Positions 23,765 to 36,070 of a stretch of DNA of 64,000 nucleotides are shown here, one piece after another. Position numbers and translations under genes: made by a program. The DNA lies in contig NC_092862.1 of assembly GCF_032062135.1 (NCBI RefSeq), positions 47,245,347 through 47,309,346 on the forward strand. The letters run 5' to 3'. Within the stretch, counting starts at the first letter, position 1; each line of letters begins with the position of its first letter. This stretch comes from Pyxicephalus adspersus. Taxonomy: Eukaryota > Chordata > Amphibia > Anura > Pyxicephalidae. The notes beneath the pieces were generated by a model. That model ran no database searches. It was not told the DNA's origin and worked only from the letters and a program-made list of their open reading frames with translations.

Positions 23765-23919
23765 GCCCCTGATTCATCAAGCAGAATCGGATTATCGCTC
23801 GCGCATTCGTATTAGCGATCCGGAATCGTCTCGAGTCCGGACCGCGGTAATCCACGATCGATGGCCGCGCGTACGTTCGCGCTTCCAGCGAGCGCGGATT
23901 TCATTGATGAATCAGGGGC
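23765..23919. mobile_element. Miniature element (GCCCCTGATTCATCAA) inside the mariner
   Basis: Perfect 16-bp inverted repeats GCCCCTGATTCATCAA and TTGATGAATCAGGGGC bound a GC-rich, CpG-rich core with imperfect internal symmetry. ATT flanks both sides (23762-23764, 23920-23922), a 3-bp duplication of the kind seen with PIF/Harbinger-type elements, though the target consensus there is usually TWA. This is the third level of nesting at this locus. No coding sequence. Confidence 0.85.
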
Positions 23920-24149
23920 ATTGTGTTATATTTAAATTTATAATAAATTTATTGATTTATGAATAATTAGGAGGTCTACATTTTTTTGACGTTTGGTTTG
24001 CAAAAGAGTGAAGTTTGAATGCAAAAGTGTGAAGATAAAATGAGAAACCCTGTAAATACTGAGGAGTGGGAGTCGGAGTCGGGGGTACCAAAAACTGAGG
24101 AGTAGGAGAGTCGGAGTCCAAGGATTTACCTACTGACTCCACAGCCCTG

Positions 24150-24157
24150 GTTAAATG
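24150..24157. repeat. Right 8-bp target duplication of the hAT element
   Basis: GTTAAATG, identical to 18003-18010, directly follows the right terminus ACAGCCCTG. Confidence 0.95.
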
Positions 24158-24366
24158 AAGGGAGCCTTTAAACTGAGAAGATGTAGTTGCAAAGTACTGG
24201 GAAAGAAATCATTGGATTGAATCTGAACATTCCCTAAATAAGCTAGTTTCATTATTTTATCTATCAATAGTTTATTTAGGTTGAAGATTTTCTTCATATA
24301 TCAGTTGATTCCATGATCAGGAGCCTTGCAGCTCCATTGTTTACTGATGAAAAAACTATTCAGGTC

Positions 24367-24652
24367 AGTACAGCAGACCAAGATGCCAAATAATTGGGTA
24401 GGGGAGTTCATTGTACCAGGAGACAAAATGGTCATACCAGAATCTTCAAGGGTCCCACTGAATCATCAAAGGTGTATTGTGGATCTGTGCTTATGGTCTC
24501 CCATATAAAATTGCAGGGAAACCAGCTAGTGGGCCACCCTATACTTTTATTGCTTCAGTGGGACCCTTAGAGTTCCTGGATAACAATATTGTCTGATGGT
24601 GCATTAAACTCTCCTATCCAATTATTAATAAGTTTCTTGATCTGCTGTATTG
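24367..24652. repeat. Long palindrome with about 100-bp arms
   Basis: The left arm (24367-24466) contains TACAGCAGACCAAGATGCC, AATAATTGGGTAGGGGAGTT and CAAGGGTCCCACTGAA. The right arm (24549-24652) contains the inverse of TACAGCAGATCAAGAAAC, AATAATTGGATAGGAGAGTT and TAAGGGTCCCACTGAA. The arms are roughly 80% matched, with a spacer of about 80 bp. This resembles a fold-back DNA element. I see no target duplication and no coding content. Confidence 0.7.
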
Positions 24653-25316
24653 AGCCGAACAGGTTTTTTTCATCAGTTTCGGGACATTTCGGTAGGCAGG
24701 CTCAGTTTTAATATCAGACATCCTGGGGCTGTGTACCTCAGTATTACCGCTGGATTTATACAGGACTTTTGCTTTGCAGAATACAACTCCAAGCCTTTGC
24801 CATTTGGATCCTTATTCTACTTTCCTATTGACCTTGGTCCCAGTGAGCGTAGTGCAGCTACCTACAATAGGGATGGACCAAAAGACCAAATTTCTTGTCA
24901 TAGAGATATTGAAAGAACTTTGTCCTTGTATATAAATAAAGACATTTCCTGTTCCCTATTTTCAATGACTGTTTTCTCTGATACATTTAGATTATATACT
25001 ATTTTCCTACATGACTTGCCATGAATATTGTATGGTGGTTTGATGGGGAGGGATCTCCTTAGCTCACACAAAGCACAGTCACTTACCCCATGTAGACTAT
25101 GATCTGTGCAGACAAAGGATTTTTTTTCTCCTGTTTCTCCAGTGTGGCCCTTATACCCTTCTTTGGATACCTCTCTTTTATTTTTGCTTACTCTTCATCT
25201 CCCTACACTTTTTTCCTTTTACCTCTTACCTTTTCCCTTTTTTTAATAAAGACTGGGTGCTCAGGCAATTGGGGTACATTCTGTACAGATACGTGTATCT
25301 AGAGGTTTAGCCTTCT
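24653..25316. other. Intergenic DNA, no gene seen
   Basis: A 124-codon plus-strand frame overlaps the palindrome edge at 24650-25024 but shows no motif. The strand from 25130 to 25250 is pyrimidine-rich. No gene is supported. Confidence 0.5.
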
Positions 25317-25738
25317 TAGTGCAATAATTATCGTTAGAAAACAAATGACCAATCGACGATTATGCACGATTATTTTGAAAGATCCTATTGTGCAGAATTC
25401 TGTACATGCTGTAACGATCTGATCGTTCAAATATAATCCACCAATAATGTACACACACTAGATACGATCGTTTGAACGATGTAGGAAGTGACAAGTACAG
25501 GAGAAACTGTACTGCAGAACAATTCACGATCACTGAACAACTGTACACACAATAGATATCGAACGATCGTCACCCAACCAGATCCACTGGGACGGTCGTT
25601 TGTTTTCAGTGACATTGCTCTTTCATCGGCGTTGTTGGCCAGTCGTTGTGCACTTTTTTGTTTATGATTACAAGACAAACGGTCGTTAGTCCTTTGCTTC
25701 AAACAATAATTATTGCACGTGTGTACGTAGCCCTAGTG
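25317..25738. mobile_element. Miniature element rich in ACGATCGT palindromes
   Basis: TGCAATAATTATCGTT at 25319 and the inverse of GTGCAATAATTATTGTTTG near 25700-25722 form inverted ends. The right end continues outward as GGGCTACGTACACAC (inverse), but the left end lacks it, so the left terminus is replaced or truncated. The interior holds many GATCGTT/AACGATC strings, which is unusual in this AT-rich window. A related terminus is at 56797-56882. No coding sequence. Confidence 0.6.
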
Positions 25739-25928
25739 AAATCAGTATACACATGGAAGGATGGAAAGAAAAATGGCCCCATGCCTCTTATCTCCCATCC
25801 TAGCAGCTTCACTGTCTCCCTGGAGCCTCAGTATTGGATATTTTGAGTACTCATTTGCTCCTCTAGCCCATTTTTTGGATGTTAGGAATGAGTGAATAGC
25901 TATGGGAGGCTTGTTTCTTTTTCCTCTA

Positions 25929-26191
25929 CTCACTACTAGGGATGAGGGAGTAAAATTTTTAATTTCCATCTTGCGGCAAATTGGGCCTTTCTCGCTTACA
26001 GAGCATGTAGGACAGAATGACCTTGTGATTCGCCATTAAAAATAATGATAGGTACAGCCCAGGGAGCGTGGGAACCTGCACTTCAATGGAATTAGTGAAA
26101 TCGGTTCACTGAAATTTCACGGACCTATCGGAAGTTCGGGAAAATTTTCGCGAAAATGTCAGAGGCATTCTCGCTCATCCCTACTCACTAC
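25929..26191. mobile_element. hAT-type miniature element with perfect duplication
   Basis: The element proper spans 25937-26183. Inverted ends are TAGGGATGAGGGAG on the left and, inverted, TAGGGATGAGCGAG on the right. The flanks are identical 8-bp direct repeats, CTCACTAC (25929-25936 and 26184-26191), a hAT-type target duplication. The interior has TTCTCGCTTAC and ATTCGCCA, shared with the element in the fold-back at 41.3-41.5 kb. It is non-autonomous. Confidence 0.9.
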
Positions 26192-29100
26192 ATATGTTCG
26201 ACTGAGCCCAGAGAGATGAAAGCGCATTTCTTCAATGTTTGATAAGTTAGGAGAGTACAGGCTAGTGCTGTGCAGTCAAAAAAAGGACATGAATTTCTCC
26301 TGCTTCTGTCTCTGCTCAGCACCAAGTTCACTCCAAAGTATATGTCATCTTTCTGGATTTGCACATCCTTTTTTAGCTCTTTTTACTTATCTTTATCTTG
26401 ATGAGAATCCATAACTTCATAACATGCAACAGTTAGAACATAAAGGTGGAAACTCCAGGAACTCACACGGGATGGAAGCAGGAACTATGGCAGGAAGATC
26501 TAACTGTTGGAGTATCCAATGATCTACTATACATATAAAAGAGACTGGCTTAGCACATCTAATTCATCCTAAAATATTACTTTTGGGTGGTCTGACCCAT
26601 CAACACACTTTAATAAAATTATTACTTCTAGCTTTTCTATTTTATAAATCAGAATATATTTTTTTATTTAAAAATACTAAAGACTATATATTTCCTTTAT
26701 GATATTGCCCAGCTTGTTTCATGCTTTCAGATTGTTCCATTGTGTTTCCTACTTGATGGGTTTCTTCATCATTCTGACAGCTTCATCAACTATAATTACT
26801 GATAGCAACAATATTATTTTTAATGAGATGATAAAAAAGCAATTACATTAGAACAATGTACAGCAATAGATAGTTAATTTCTTAATTGCACATAAAGCCC
26901 ATTGTCTACTGTACACAAAAGAGATTGGGAAGATGTTAAGCAAAAGTGTAATATTTCACTGGAGACATAAAGGGTTAAGCACTGGGATGGAATGTCACCA
27001 TGGTAACAATCAGCTTTCTGCTTGCTCTGTGCTTGCAGGCAAAATAGCCTGTGTGAATTTAGTTCTGCACAACTGATCTAGGCAAGCCACACAATGAAAT
27101 GACAAGGGAGGGCTTTATGTGGACATTTCACTACAAGTTTGCGCAGCACAACAATGTGCTTGGGAATAAATGGCTACGTTTTGATCTCAGGCAGAGCTCC
27201 TAATGGAATCTGGTCACCTAAAATTGTCTTTCTCTCTTTTATTTACAATAAAGGTGCCAGTGGAGTTATCTAGTATTAACTAATAATAGTATCACTCCTC
27301 AGGAATTATATACATTGGTTTTACTCTTGTTTCTCAAAGGTTAAATGACAACTCCAAGTAAAAGGGCTGGAAACCTATAGGATGAATGACCCTCCTGACT
27401 TCTTTTATCGTGAAGGACCCTGCCCCGAACAGTTTACAATACTTCAATGCACAGCTTAGTAAAGTTTATCAGTATAAAATGATAGCTGATTCAGTAAACC
27501 ACTAAGAAAATCCACATTTAAAAAAAAAAAAGCCACAGTGCAACAGCAAATAATAACAATAAATATTCCCACAGTCTCCTCATCCAGGAACATGAAGTGA
27601 CCATTCAGGTTTAGGAATGCATTGCTGATTGCAAATACATAAGGGTTGTCAGATCATGTCTGTATACTTACTCCCTTGGATGTCTAGGAAGGGCATAAAG
27701 TGACATGCTTTTCATGATGTTATGCCACATTTTAGCACCTCAGCATACTGGATGTTGTTGTATCTCATATCACAACTTTCTAGAAATCCCTAAATAAGGA
27801 TTGAACCTGTAAAATCTGTTTTAAAATCCATTTATAGAGATTATTAGAGAGTGCTCTCAAAGAGTGTAAAATAAAAACATTACAACAGAATCTATGCACA
27901 GGTTAAATTGGACAGCAGGAGGAATTTCAAGAGTCACTTTAAGACCACAATTACGGCTACATTACAACTCATTATACAGTGGTTATTGCAGCATTATTGT
28001 GTACATGCATTTAGGAATGCTTAAATTTATAATTCTGCAGAAAAAAAGCCAATAAAAAGCGGCTGGATTCCAAATTGTATTGTTTTGGAGGCCAGCATTT
28101 AAATGTTCTGCTTTGCCTAACCTGTACAAGACAGTACCAGTACCAGTAACCTGTACCAGCGACATTCAATACACTTAGGACTTATTGACATGCTCAGCTG
28201 CATCAACTAAAGGTTATCTAGGTTAAGTTACACTTTGAGAACAAGTTTTAAAAAAAAATGGGTCACATTTCATAAATTTGCCATTTTCCTGTCACTAAGT
28301 ATCTTTCCCTTTTTTTCCTTAAGATTTAGTGCTTTTTAATGAAATGAGGCATTCCTTTCTTCCTTTGCTAAAAATGTCACTTCATGCATCTCACCCTCTT
28401 TTAGCAAGAAGCAGGAAAAATATGTAGTTATATTTATTCATTAACAGGTCATTTTAGCTACTATCAAGATCATGTCTGTAGATATTGTATGTACTTATCA
28501 AAGTGCCTAAAACAGATTGTTTATTGATAACTTTGATATAAGGCTTTTGAATGCATCAAAGGCAAACACTTTGGGTTGTATCAGAATCATTATATTGGTT
28601 TGTTTTGAAAGATGTTAAAACTTAGACTATAATAGTCACCATCATCTCTCTCACCAGTCTGCTTTATTTATACAAAAGGTGTCTTTTTCCTTCTGAAGCC
28701 TGATTGAATTTCTTTTTAATGAGAACAATTATGCTCTTTGTAATAGTGACATGTAAGGAATACACTTTCTGCATGTGTTTGCTTTGCAGATAGGTGAAAA
28801 TCTTGAATACCTTTACTTTGTTTATACTGCATACTCAAATGCTATTTAATTTTAGACATTAAGCATTAAACAATTAGACATGGCAAGTACAAACTTGCAG
28901 ACAAGTACAAAATATAACATATAATGAAAAGGAGCCCTGCCTGACCAAACTTAAATCCAAAAAGATGGGGACATACTGCATACATAAGGTACAATAGATG
29001 GAACAGTGTTTAAAGGTGAGGGCAGTATGTTCATGAATGATCAAACTACAGATTGTCATGACAACATGTCTTCAACATTTTCAAAGTCTAGTAGCTACTA

Positions 29101-30910
29101 CTAGCTATAGGTCTGAAAGTAAGATGGGTAATTTTTTTTAAAGTAGATGTTAGGTGAGTGTTCAAAATATGGTGGCATTGGGAGCTTGTTTGAAAGGATG
29201 AGCAAGAAAAAATTCAGAGTATCACATCTATGGGTAACCATATGGGTATGGTGTGACTAATGAGATGTTTTTGATCCAAAGCTGAGTAACTACATTTACA
29301 TTGTTAGGACATTTGCCCACCCAAGATGTGATACAGCTCAGCTGGCAGCGTCATTGTGCACTGCAGGTAACCAGATTTGGATGCAGCTGTAGCATAAACC
29401 TTCCAAAAGAACCGCCAAGCGGTTATTGGAACTGCAACGTCATCTGCAGCAGCTGTAGCATAATATCTCTTCTGAGACCTACATAGATAGTCTCAACAAG
29501 CAGATAGACTATACAATGTAAATCCAGGCCTGGAGGCTAAATCCAGGCACACAGCCCCTTCCAGAAAGGGAAGGACTGACAAGCTTCCTTATTCCAAGAA
29601 TGGAGGGCGTCCAAAGGACTTCCCACTCCAGAAAAGAAAAGCTGGAAAATGCACCCTATCTTAAAAAAGAAGGGCTGCAAAAGGACCCTTGCAGAACATT
29701 GCATCCCTGTTTTGTTAAAAAGATAAACAGCCATCTCTGCAGCCCCCCTAGACACAGGACTTTGAAACCTTTTTAACAGAATGACTGTCAGGTGGTGTCC
29801 TACAGATTATTCCCAAGTGCATTGCCCTGCTAGAAAAACCACAAAGTGAATAAAACAAAATACAAAAAGTCTGCTTGGGAATATAAGTATGTGTGTGTGT
29901 GTGTAGATATAAATTTGTGTTTCTTAAGAACTTTCCATCACTTTATTTTTTCGGACAGGAAGGGATGCAAAATTGCCACAATTGGGACACAGAAGATAAC
30001 GAAACCTAACAGAGGTACTCCAATACTCCAATTTGTCCAGAAATTAATATAAAACTTGTTTTGCATTGCGCTTTAATCAATCCTTTAAATATATTTGTTT
30101 ATTTACATTTGAATTATTTGGAAATAATGTTCATTTTAAAAAAGTTAATTTTAAGAACAATTAGGCATAGGATCATTATGAGACAAGGTTTATTTAGGCG
30201 TTTATGATCTATGCAATTCGAGGATCTCTGCTGCTTGTAGATACCAAAAGACAACAATTTGTTTGAACTGCAGCTGTGACATGTGACTTCTATTCTCAGC
30301 CTGCAGCTAATAGCAGTGTCTACTTGTACTTTCGCACAGCAATATGAAGTGTGGAAAGAGACAGGTAGTTGCAAGTAATAGTACAGCATTCTCTCCCAGC
30401 ACCTTGTTATCACATTATTCTGCTTTATCACTGCACAAGAGATCTACCAGATTTGAATGAGTGTTTTCTCATTCACGTGACTGTCTTTAAGTAATGGTCT
30501 TTAAGTAAACAGTTTAGTAGAATTTATTCATGTTTGGAAACTGTTCCCTCTCCTACAGAAGTACTAACTTCTACTGTCAGTAACCAAAAAAAAAATCTTT
30601 TTGCAAGCTTTTACTGTTTGTTCAGCTCATGTTATAGAGTAAACTGGGTTAAACAGCCGCTTGTAGTTTGTTCATTAAAGAGAATCTATCCAAATAAATT
30701 ATGTAGGCTGCCATTGCTGAACTCATTCTAATTACCTTGATATAAAGCTGACCTTTTGGTTTCAATAATTTTGGTCAAACACCTGAAACAAGTATGCAGA
30801 TAAGAATGTGACAAGTTGTGTTGCAATTAGCTGAAACAGTAGAGCTGCATTATCATTCTGCATTATCATTCTTTGATTTAGAAATGATTAAAAAAAGAGA
30901 ATTGGAGTGG
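26192..30910. other. Intergenic DNA, no gene seen
   Basis: About 4.7 kb without a supported gene or clear mobile element. A (GT)8 run lies near 29889-29904. Frames do not exceed 105 codons and lack motifs. The patch around 26930-27240 is compositionally complex and holds an RFX-like site. Confidence 0.55.
26994..27007. promoter_or_regulatory. RFX X-box-like site
   Basis: GTCACCATGGTAAC fits the X-box consensus GTNRCC-spacer-RGYAAC bound by RFX transcription factors. No nearby gene is visible, and one 14-bp match in 64 kb can arise by chance, so function is inference. Confidence 0.3.
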
Positions 30911-31208
30911 TAAGGCCTATTTTAGACTTGCAGTTGTCCACAGCGTTGTACTGCAGGTTCAACTGCACTCTAAACCACTCCCATGCAACCAAATAGGACT
31001 GATTGGGATGCGTTTTTAGCATGCCCTTGTTGAGTTGCAGTAGGGTTGCAGTGAGGTTCTGTGAAGTGTCGTGCTTTAGGCCATGCCGAAGAACATAACT
31101 ATGAGAACAAGAGCAACAGCTGCAAATGCATTACCTGTAATTTGCTGCTATGGCAATAGTTTGCTATGTGCAACTTACCACCCAACTGCAAATCTAAAAG
31201 GGGCCTAA
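30911..31208. mobile_element. PIF/Harbinger-type miniature element
   Basis: The element proper spans 30914-31205. Left end GGCCTATTTTAGACTTGCAG and right end (inverted) GGCCCCTTTTAGATTTGCAG are imperfect inverted repeats of about 25 bp. Both flanks are TAA (30911-30913 and 31206-31208), matching the TWA 3-bp target preference of PIF/Harbinger transposons. The interior holds several GTTGCAGT motifs and no coding region. Confidence 0.8.
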
Positions 31209-32929
31209 CCAGCCACCATCCACCAAGGACAGTGCCATCTGAACCTCTGTTAAGATCCACAGTTGCTATGGGCCACACAGGTCACCAGCTAGGACACATC
31301 CATTTGAGGGCCAAGAAGATTGGTTTAGAGTTGTCATACCACACTGTGACAATTATCACTGGATGTATGGTTGAATATACCGTACAGTGCACACATGTTG
31401 GTGGGCAGAATTTAAATGAAAGTTTCAGAAAACAACATTAGTATGTATGATTCTGTAAGATTTTATACCATTTATTGAACAGAAAGGGAAGTCTATAGGA
31501 AGCCTTGGAAGAGTAGGTTGTTCAGCCTTGGTGCATGTGTTTTAAATACAGGGTATGATTAAACACCTGTGCATTCTCAGTGAAGGTCACATCTGCTGCT
31601 TTATAATTATGCCCCCACATATATTATTCAGTACTTTACAACAGTAAAGTAAAGAATATGTATCCGTGAAAAAAAGAACAATATGAAGAGAGGGAACTTT
31701 GAGTTCCTAACAGATTTGGGCCTGGTTTATTTTTGGAGGGTCTTTAGAATATTACCTTGTCACATTGACATATTCCCCACATTCTTCAATGGTTACCACT
31801 CCAATTAAAGAAAACAAGGTGAATTAAGCACTGTTCCTTCTTTTCCTCTCTTCCCAATCTTCCCTCTCTTCGTTTTTCTCCCTCTTAAGCCCACTGCAGA
31901 ATGAAACCTGAATTTCATCGCTGGCCCTTACCTTTCTTTATCTATGCCTTGTCAATCATTCCCTCCTTTCACTGGTGTACCCCTTCTCCCCCACCAAAGA
32001 CTCTGTTATATAACATATTGCTGGCTACAAAGAATGCAGGATAGTATGGAATGTAATAGCAATGATTAGCAGGTTACATAAATAAACCCTTGCATAATTT
32101 GATGTTCACAAATTGCTTTTCTGCCTCTTCCTAAGTTGGAATTTTACTTATGCTCAAAATATGAATGAATATACTTGAATGTGAAAGTGCGATCCACGTT
32201 ACCTTCAAACCAGATGTTTATAGCACCCCTACTCGAAAGTCTGAAACCAACTCTGATGACTATTACATAGCACCACCTGCAAGACAACTTAATGTGTATT
32301 TTGCAATACACGATGATCTTTTAATAACAGTGTGGATCATCTGAGGTACAATTTAGTAATATATCTGTAACATATACTAGCTGCTATGTAAGGACAGAAC
32401 ATAGTCAGCATCCAATGTACAGTAGGTAAATTCTTCTACCAGCAATACATTTAAAAATGGATTCATGTTATATGTAATAGACATAATGCAAAACGTTGAA
32501 TGTTGTGGCTGACATAGCAGCTGCCTGGGAAACTACATCTTACACAAGCTAGATGATTGTCACCCAAACAATCGGTCATGATCTTCTCGGGTGAAAATGT
32601 CCTGGTGGACTGATGAATGTTACATCTGTACAGGGCTTTACATGTGACCTGGACATTGATGAAATGGAAACTGTTACTACTCTTGAATTTTGTTTTGTTG
32701 GAGACACAGCCCCCACAATGCTAACTTAGGAATTCTGAAGATGTTCCTGTTGCATTCACTCCACTTTGCAAAGTGGGATTTTTTGCACCTTTTTGGACAG
32801 AGGCTAGTTTACATTGCAGGAACATGTGATGTCCCTTCTGCGATATACCATACTTACTTGCCAGTTTGGCATATTCTTAAAAAAACAAAAACAAAACAAA
32901 ACTAAAAAGAAAAAAAAAAACTTTGTATT
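31209..32929. other. Intergenic DNA, no gene seen
   Basis: No gene or transposon terminus identified. An A-rich stretch at 32880-32922 precedes the repeat that follows and could be the tail of an old retroposon. Confidence 0.5.
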
Positions 32930-33115
32930 TTCAGGATACGTTGGGTATCCTGGCATTCCCCAGGGCAGCTGAGACTGAATAAACCCCTTTTGTTACATCA
33001 TCCTGTCCTGGCCAATCAAAATTGCCAAAGATCAGGAAACCAGGAAGAGAAGAAGAAAAATATTCCCACAATGGAATGAGGACAATCGAATGTATTAATT
33101 CAGGCAGGTATGTTT
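32930..33115. repeat. Interspersed repeat related to 7.1-7.3 kb
   Basis: It shares a series of short blocks in the same order with 7140-7330: GGGTATCC, CCCC, AATAAAC, GTTAC.TCA, CCAATCAA, GCCAAAGAT and GAAGAGAAGAAGAAA. Divergence is high, so this is an old family. Termini are not visible. Confidence 0.4.
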
Positions 33116-35836
33116 AATTTATTTCAGAAGAGACATCGCCTTTTCATGTTTACCATCTACCTTTGTTGTGCTATATCTTAAATTAAATATTTTCCTTAGT
33201 TTTGGATACACAGTGGTAAAGTGCTGGAACCCATGACGGGTTTTTATTGCTGTCTATAATTCTGTTGAGGAAATGTATATGCTCATTTTGTCTTGATGCC
33301 CATGAAGGATGTTAAGAAATACAAACTTTTTTGCAGTCTCAATGGGATTAGAGAGAAAACCTTCCAATTGGGATATCTGTTCCAGTGACATCTGTCTAAG
33401 ATGGGATTATCCTTACATTGGACAGATTTCCTCTCACTTCCTTATGCGTCTACACAACAGGACACAGATGGCAAAAAAAAATGAAAGGGTATTAAAAAAA
33501 ATCATATTCTTTATAATACCAAACAAAAAAATGTTTTGGCTTTAGATAATCTTTTATAGTTTCTGTTAAATTACTGCAAATATTTTTTTTTATATAACTC
33601 CTAAACATTAAATTTTTTTAATTCTGCAGGACTACGAAGCCTATGTATCTCTGTAAAATATTTCCTATATAAATGTACTATTCAGTTTGCAGGTTTATGT
33701 ACACTTTAAGCAAGGATCCATATTTATGATGAACATATGCGTAACACATTTGGCAGCTTACCATTTTGTTTATAAAACAAGCAGAGCTGTTGCAGCTATT
33801 TACATACAGTATCTTCTTAATGAAACATTTCAGTTTCACAGACTCAGATTACTTATTGTTTAAACAAAATAAAGCTTTTGATTAAAAATTGTATATGGTT
33901 ATATATATCACTTCTAGTCCTTCAGTGAACATTTGAATATTGTTATTGGCCTTAAATGATTGATACCTTTGCCACATTTTCCAACTTGCTCCAGCAGTGA
34001 AGCACTATTCTCTAACTAATTTTTAAAAACAGCAAAGTGTTGAGTAATTGACATAAGTTAAGATTAATTGCAGTAATGCATATGACATATAAGTGCTTAC
34101 CATCAAACTCACAACAAATTCTTGGAGACAAAAACTTTATATAATATAGGCTGATATAACATAATCAGTGTGAGAGGGTTAGAGCTTATATTTCAATGTA
34201 ACTATATTTTTATGGAAAAATAGGAGACAGGAGCTACAGAAAAGATAAGCACGCACTTTGCATTACTAAATTATCAAAGTGCAGCACTTACAGCCTAAAC
34301 AAAGTACAGAAATCAAAATGAATAACATTATCAAATACTATACATATGGGATAGAAATAAGATAATTGAATGATGAAATCCTGAAAAATAACAAACTACT
34401 CTCATATTTTAAAAACAGGGAAAGGAAATACATTCTTCCTTATTGTGTCTCCATATCAAATAAAGTTATTAGCAGGAGTCAGCTGTGCCAGCTCACCAAG
34501 GATAAAGGCCTTATGGGTCCCAAATATCACTGCAAGTCATAATCATAATCTACACAATGTATAGCAGAAGTGAGGGGAAAAATAATGAGTGTAAGAAGAA
34601 AAAAGAAAAATAGAGATAAATATGGTTGAATCCCTAGGTGGGATCTAGTATATGTGACTTCATGTGTCATTTTGTAGAACGTGACTTTTCACATCCTCAC
34701 CTAGTGGCATCCCACAGGCAGCAATACCATTTTTTTAGAATCTCTAGTATTAGTCTAGTCAACTAAAAAGGCTTTTTTATTGCTGTTTTTACTTGTGATG
34801 AAGGGAAAAGGCAGGAAGAAGTTAGGATGTGAAATTATTTTGGTGCCGGTGGCTATTTAGTATTAGTTATAGCAAACAGCTGCATAGTTTTTTTTTAATA
34901 TTTTCTCTTGGGCCAGTTACTAAACTAAAAAGGTGCACAACTGTGTCTTCAGAGATATTATTTCCTGACCCATTAAAAACATCTGTAACCAAGATAAGAA
35001 TTAAGGATACATTTTCCCAATGGTAACATTGTTCCAAAATTTGATCTTTCTATCCAAAATGTAAAAAAAAAAGTTTTGGGAGACAATTTCTATCAAGTAT
35101 ATTTAAAGAACATTTTGCCTCCAGTCCTAAGCCACATGCTTTAAATACTTAATAAAAGGGGTTGCAATGAACTGGTGCTTTCGCTTCACATTTATGGCCA
35201 ATAAAAACTCAATTCAGTGCACACAATTAAAACCTTTGAGATTTTTTTTACATAAAACTATTAAACATTTTCTTGGATATCAGTTACAACAAATGGGTAT
35301 CTGGGATCGCAATCTGGGATCTGATACATTTAAAATCGTTTTTCACAATTTATTTCTCTTTGATAAAACACTCTGAGGGACTACAAAGTTAATAAAACAC
35401 TGGTTTAAATTTCCTTTTATGAATTCCTGTAAAATAAAATGATATGGGAATCTGTAAAAATATGTAGGGAATATGTAAGTCAGAGGTTAAAGCCTGTTCT
35501 TCAGTAAAACAGAAATGAATCCACCTGAATTACATTTAGTCAGCTAAAAGCTTATCTGGGGATGTTAAATGCCTTGCAGATTTGTGCAAATTGCTTGAAA
35601 TGTTGTTTCTGTCCCTTATCTTGCTCTCTCAGACTGTTTCTAGCCACATGATACTTAAATATCAGTGAGCTTTTCTGAAATGAGGACAGGACTGTGTGGA
35701 GACATCTGTATGTATGTGAATAACGCAGTACAATGATGACCCAAAATACTTCAATCTATGCAGTTATTTCTCTTTCTGTTATAGTTGTTTACAATATACA
35801 TTTTATATTACCATAAATTTCTATATATAATACAGG
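33116..35836. other. Intergenic DNA, no gene seen
   Basis: Only chance-length frames (up to 78 codons). No terminal repeats or RNA features identified. Confidence 0.55.
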
Positions 35837-35920
35837 TTAAAGCGGAATAGTTACATTTTAAAAAATGAAGTCCCCCACAAACTTCTAAGAACTAAACCTA
35901 GGTACACTTACTGATCTCTA
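35837..35920. mobile_element. Partial TTAA-type element end
   Basis: TTAAAGCGGAATAGTTAC at 35837 matches the terminal pattern TTAAAGCGGAGC of the element ending at 42904. No opposite terminus was found, so this looks like a broken copy and the right limit is arbitrary. Confidence 0.35.
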
Positions 35921-36013
35921 GAAAATAGAAATCTATAGTAACATGATATTTATTAAAAAGTTATTCATATGATAGTATTTATATATTCATATAATAGGAC
36001 AATGTAATGTAAT

Positions 36014-36070
36014 GTTTCAATAAGTTTTTATTGATTTTTCAATTTATTGTATAAACATGTAACAAATAAC
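36014..36070 (-). repeat. Possible LINE 3' end
   Basis: On the minus strand this reads AATTGAAAAATCAATAAAAA followed by CTTATTGAAAC, an A-rich end with a polyadenylation-like AATAAA typical of L1/Tx1 3' ends. It is short and AT-rich, so chance is possible. Confidence 0.3.

Larger units (their letters stand above)
22589..24052 (-). mobile_element. Tc1/mariner-type transposon inside the hAT element
   Basis: The element is bounded by TA dinucleotides (22587-22588 and 24053-24054) and by about 70-bp inverted repeats. The left starts CAGTAATTCTCATTTTATCT and the right, inverted, starts CAGGGTTTCTCATTTTATCT; both continue with TCACACTTTTGCATTCAAAC and CTTTTGCAA. It encodes a DDE transposase on the minus strand. 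A miniature element sits in its 5' region at 23765-23919. Total length is 1464 bp, about 1.3 kb without that insertion, as expected for the superfamily. Confidence 0.93.
18011..24149 (+). mobile_element. Complete but inactive hAT DNA transposon, 6.1 kb, with nested insertions
   Basis: The left terminus CAGGGCTGTGGAGTCGG and the right terminus, whose inverse starts CAGGGCTGTGGAGTCAG, are inverted repeats. They are followed inward by many GGAGTCGGAG-like subterminal motifs on both sides. Perfect 8-bp target duplications flank the element. It carries plus-strand remnants of a hAT transposase with a BED zinc finger and a C-terminal dimerisation region. It was later invaded by a TTAA-type element (19885-21040), another (21991-22478) and a Tc1/mariner element (22589-24052) that holds a further miniature element. 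Removing those leaves about 3.0 kb, a normal autonomous hAT size. It is dead because the transposase has stops, frameshifts and an internal deletion. Confidence 0.95.
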
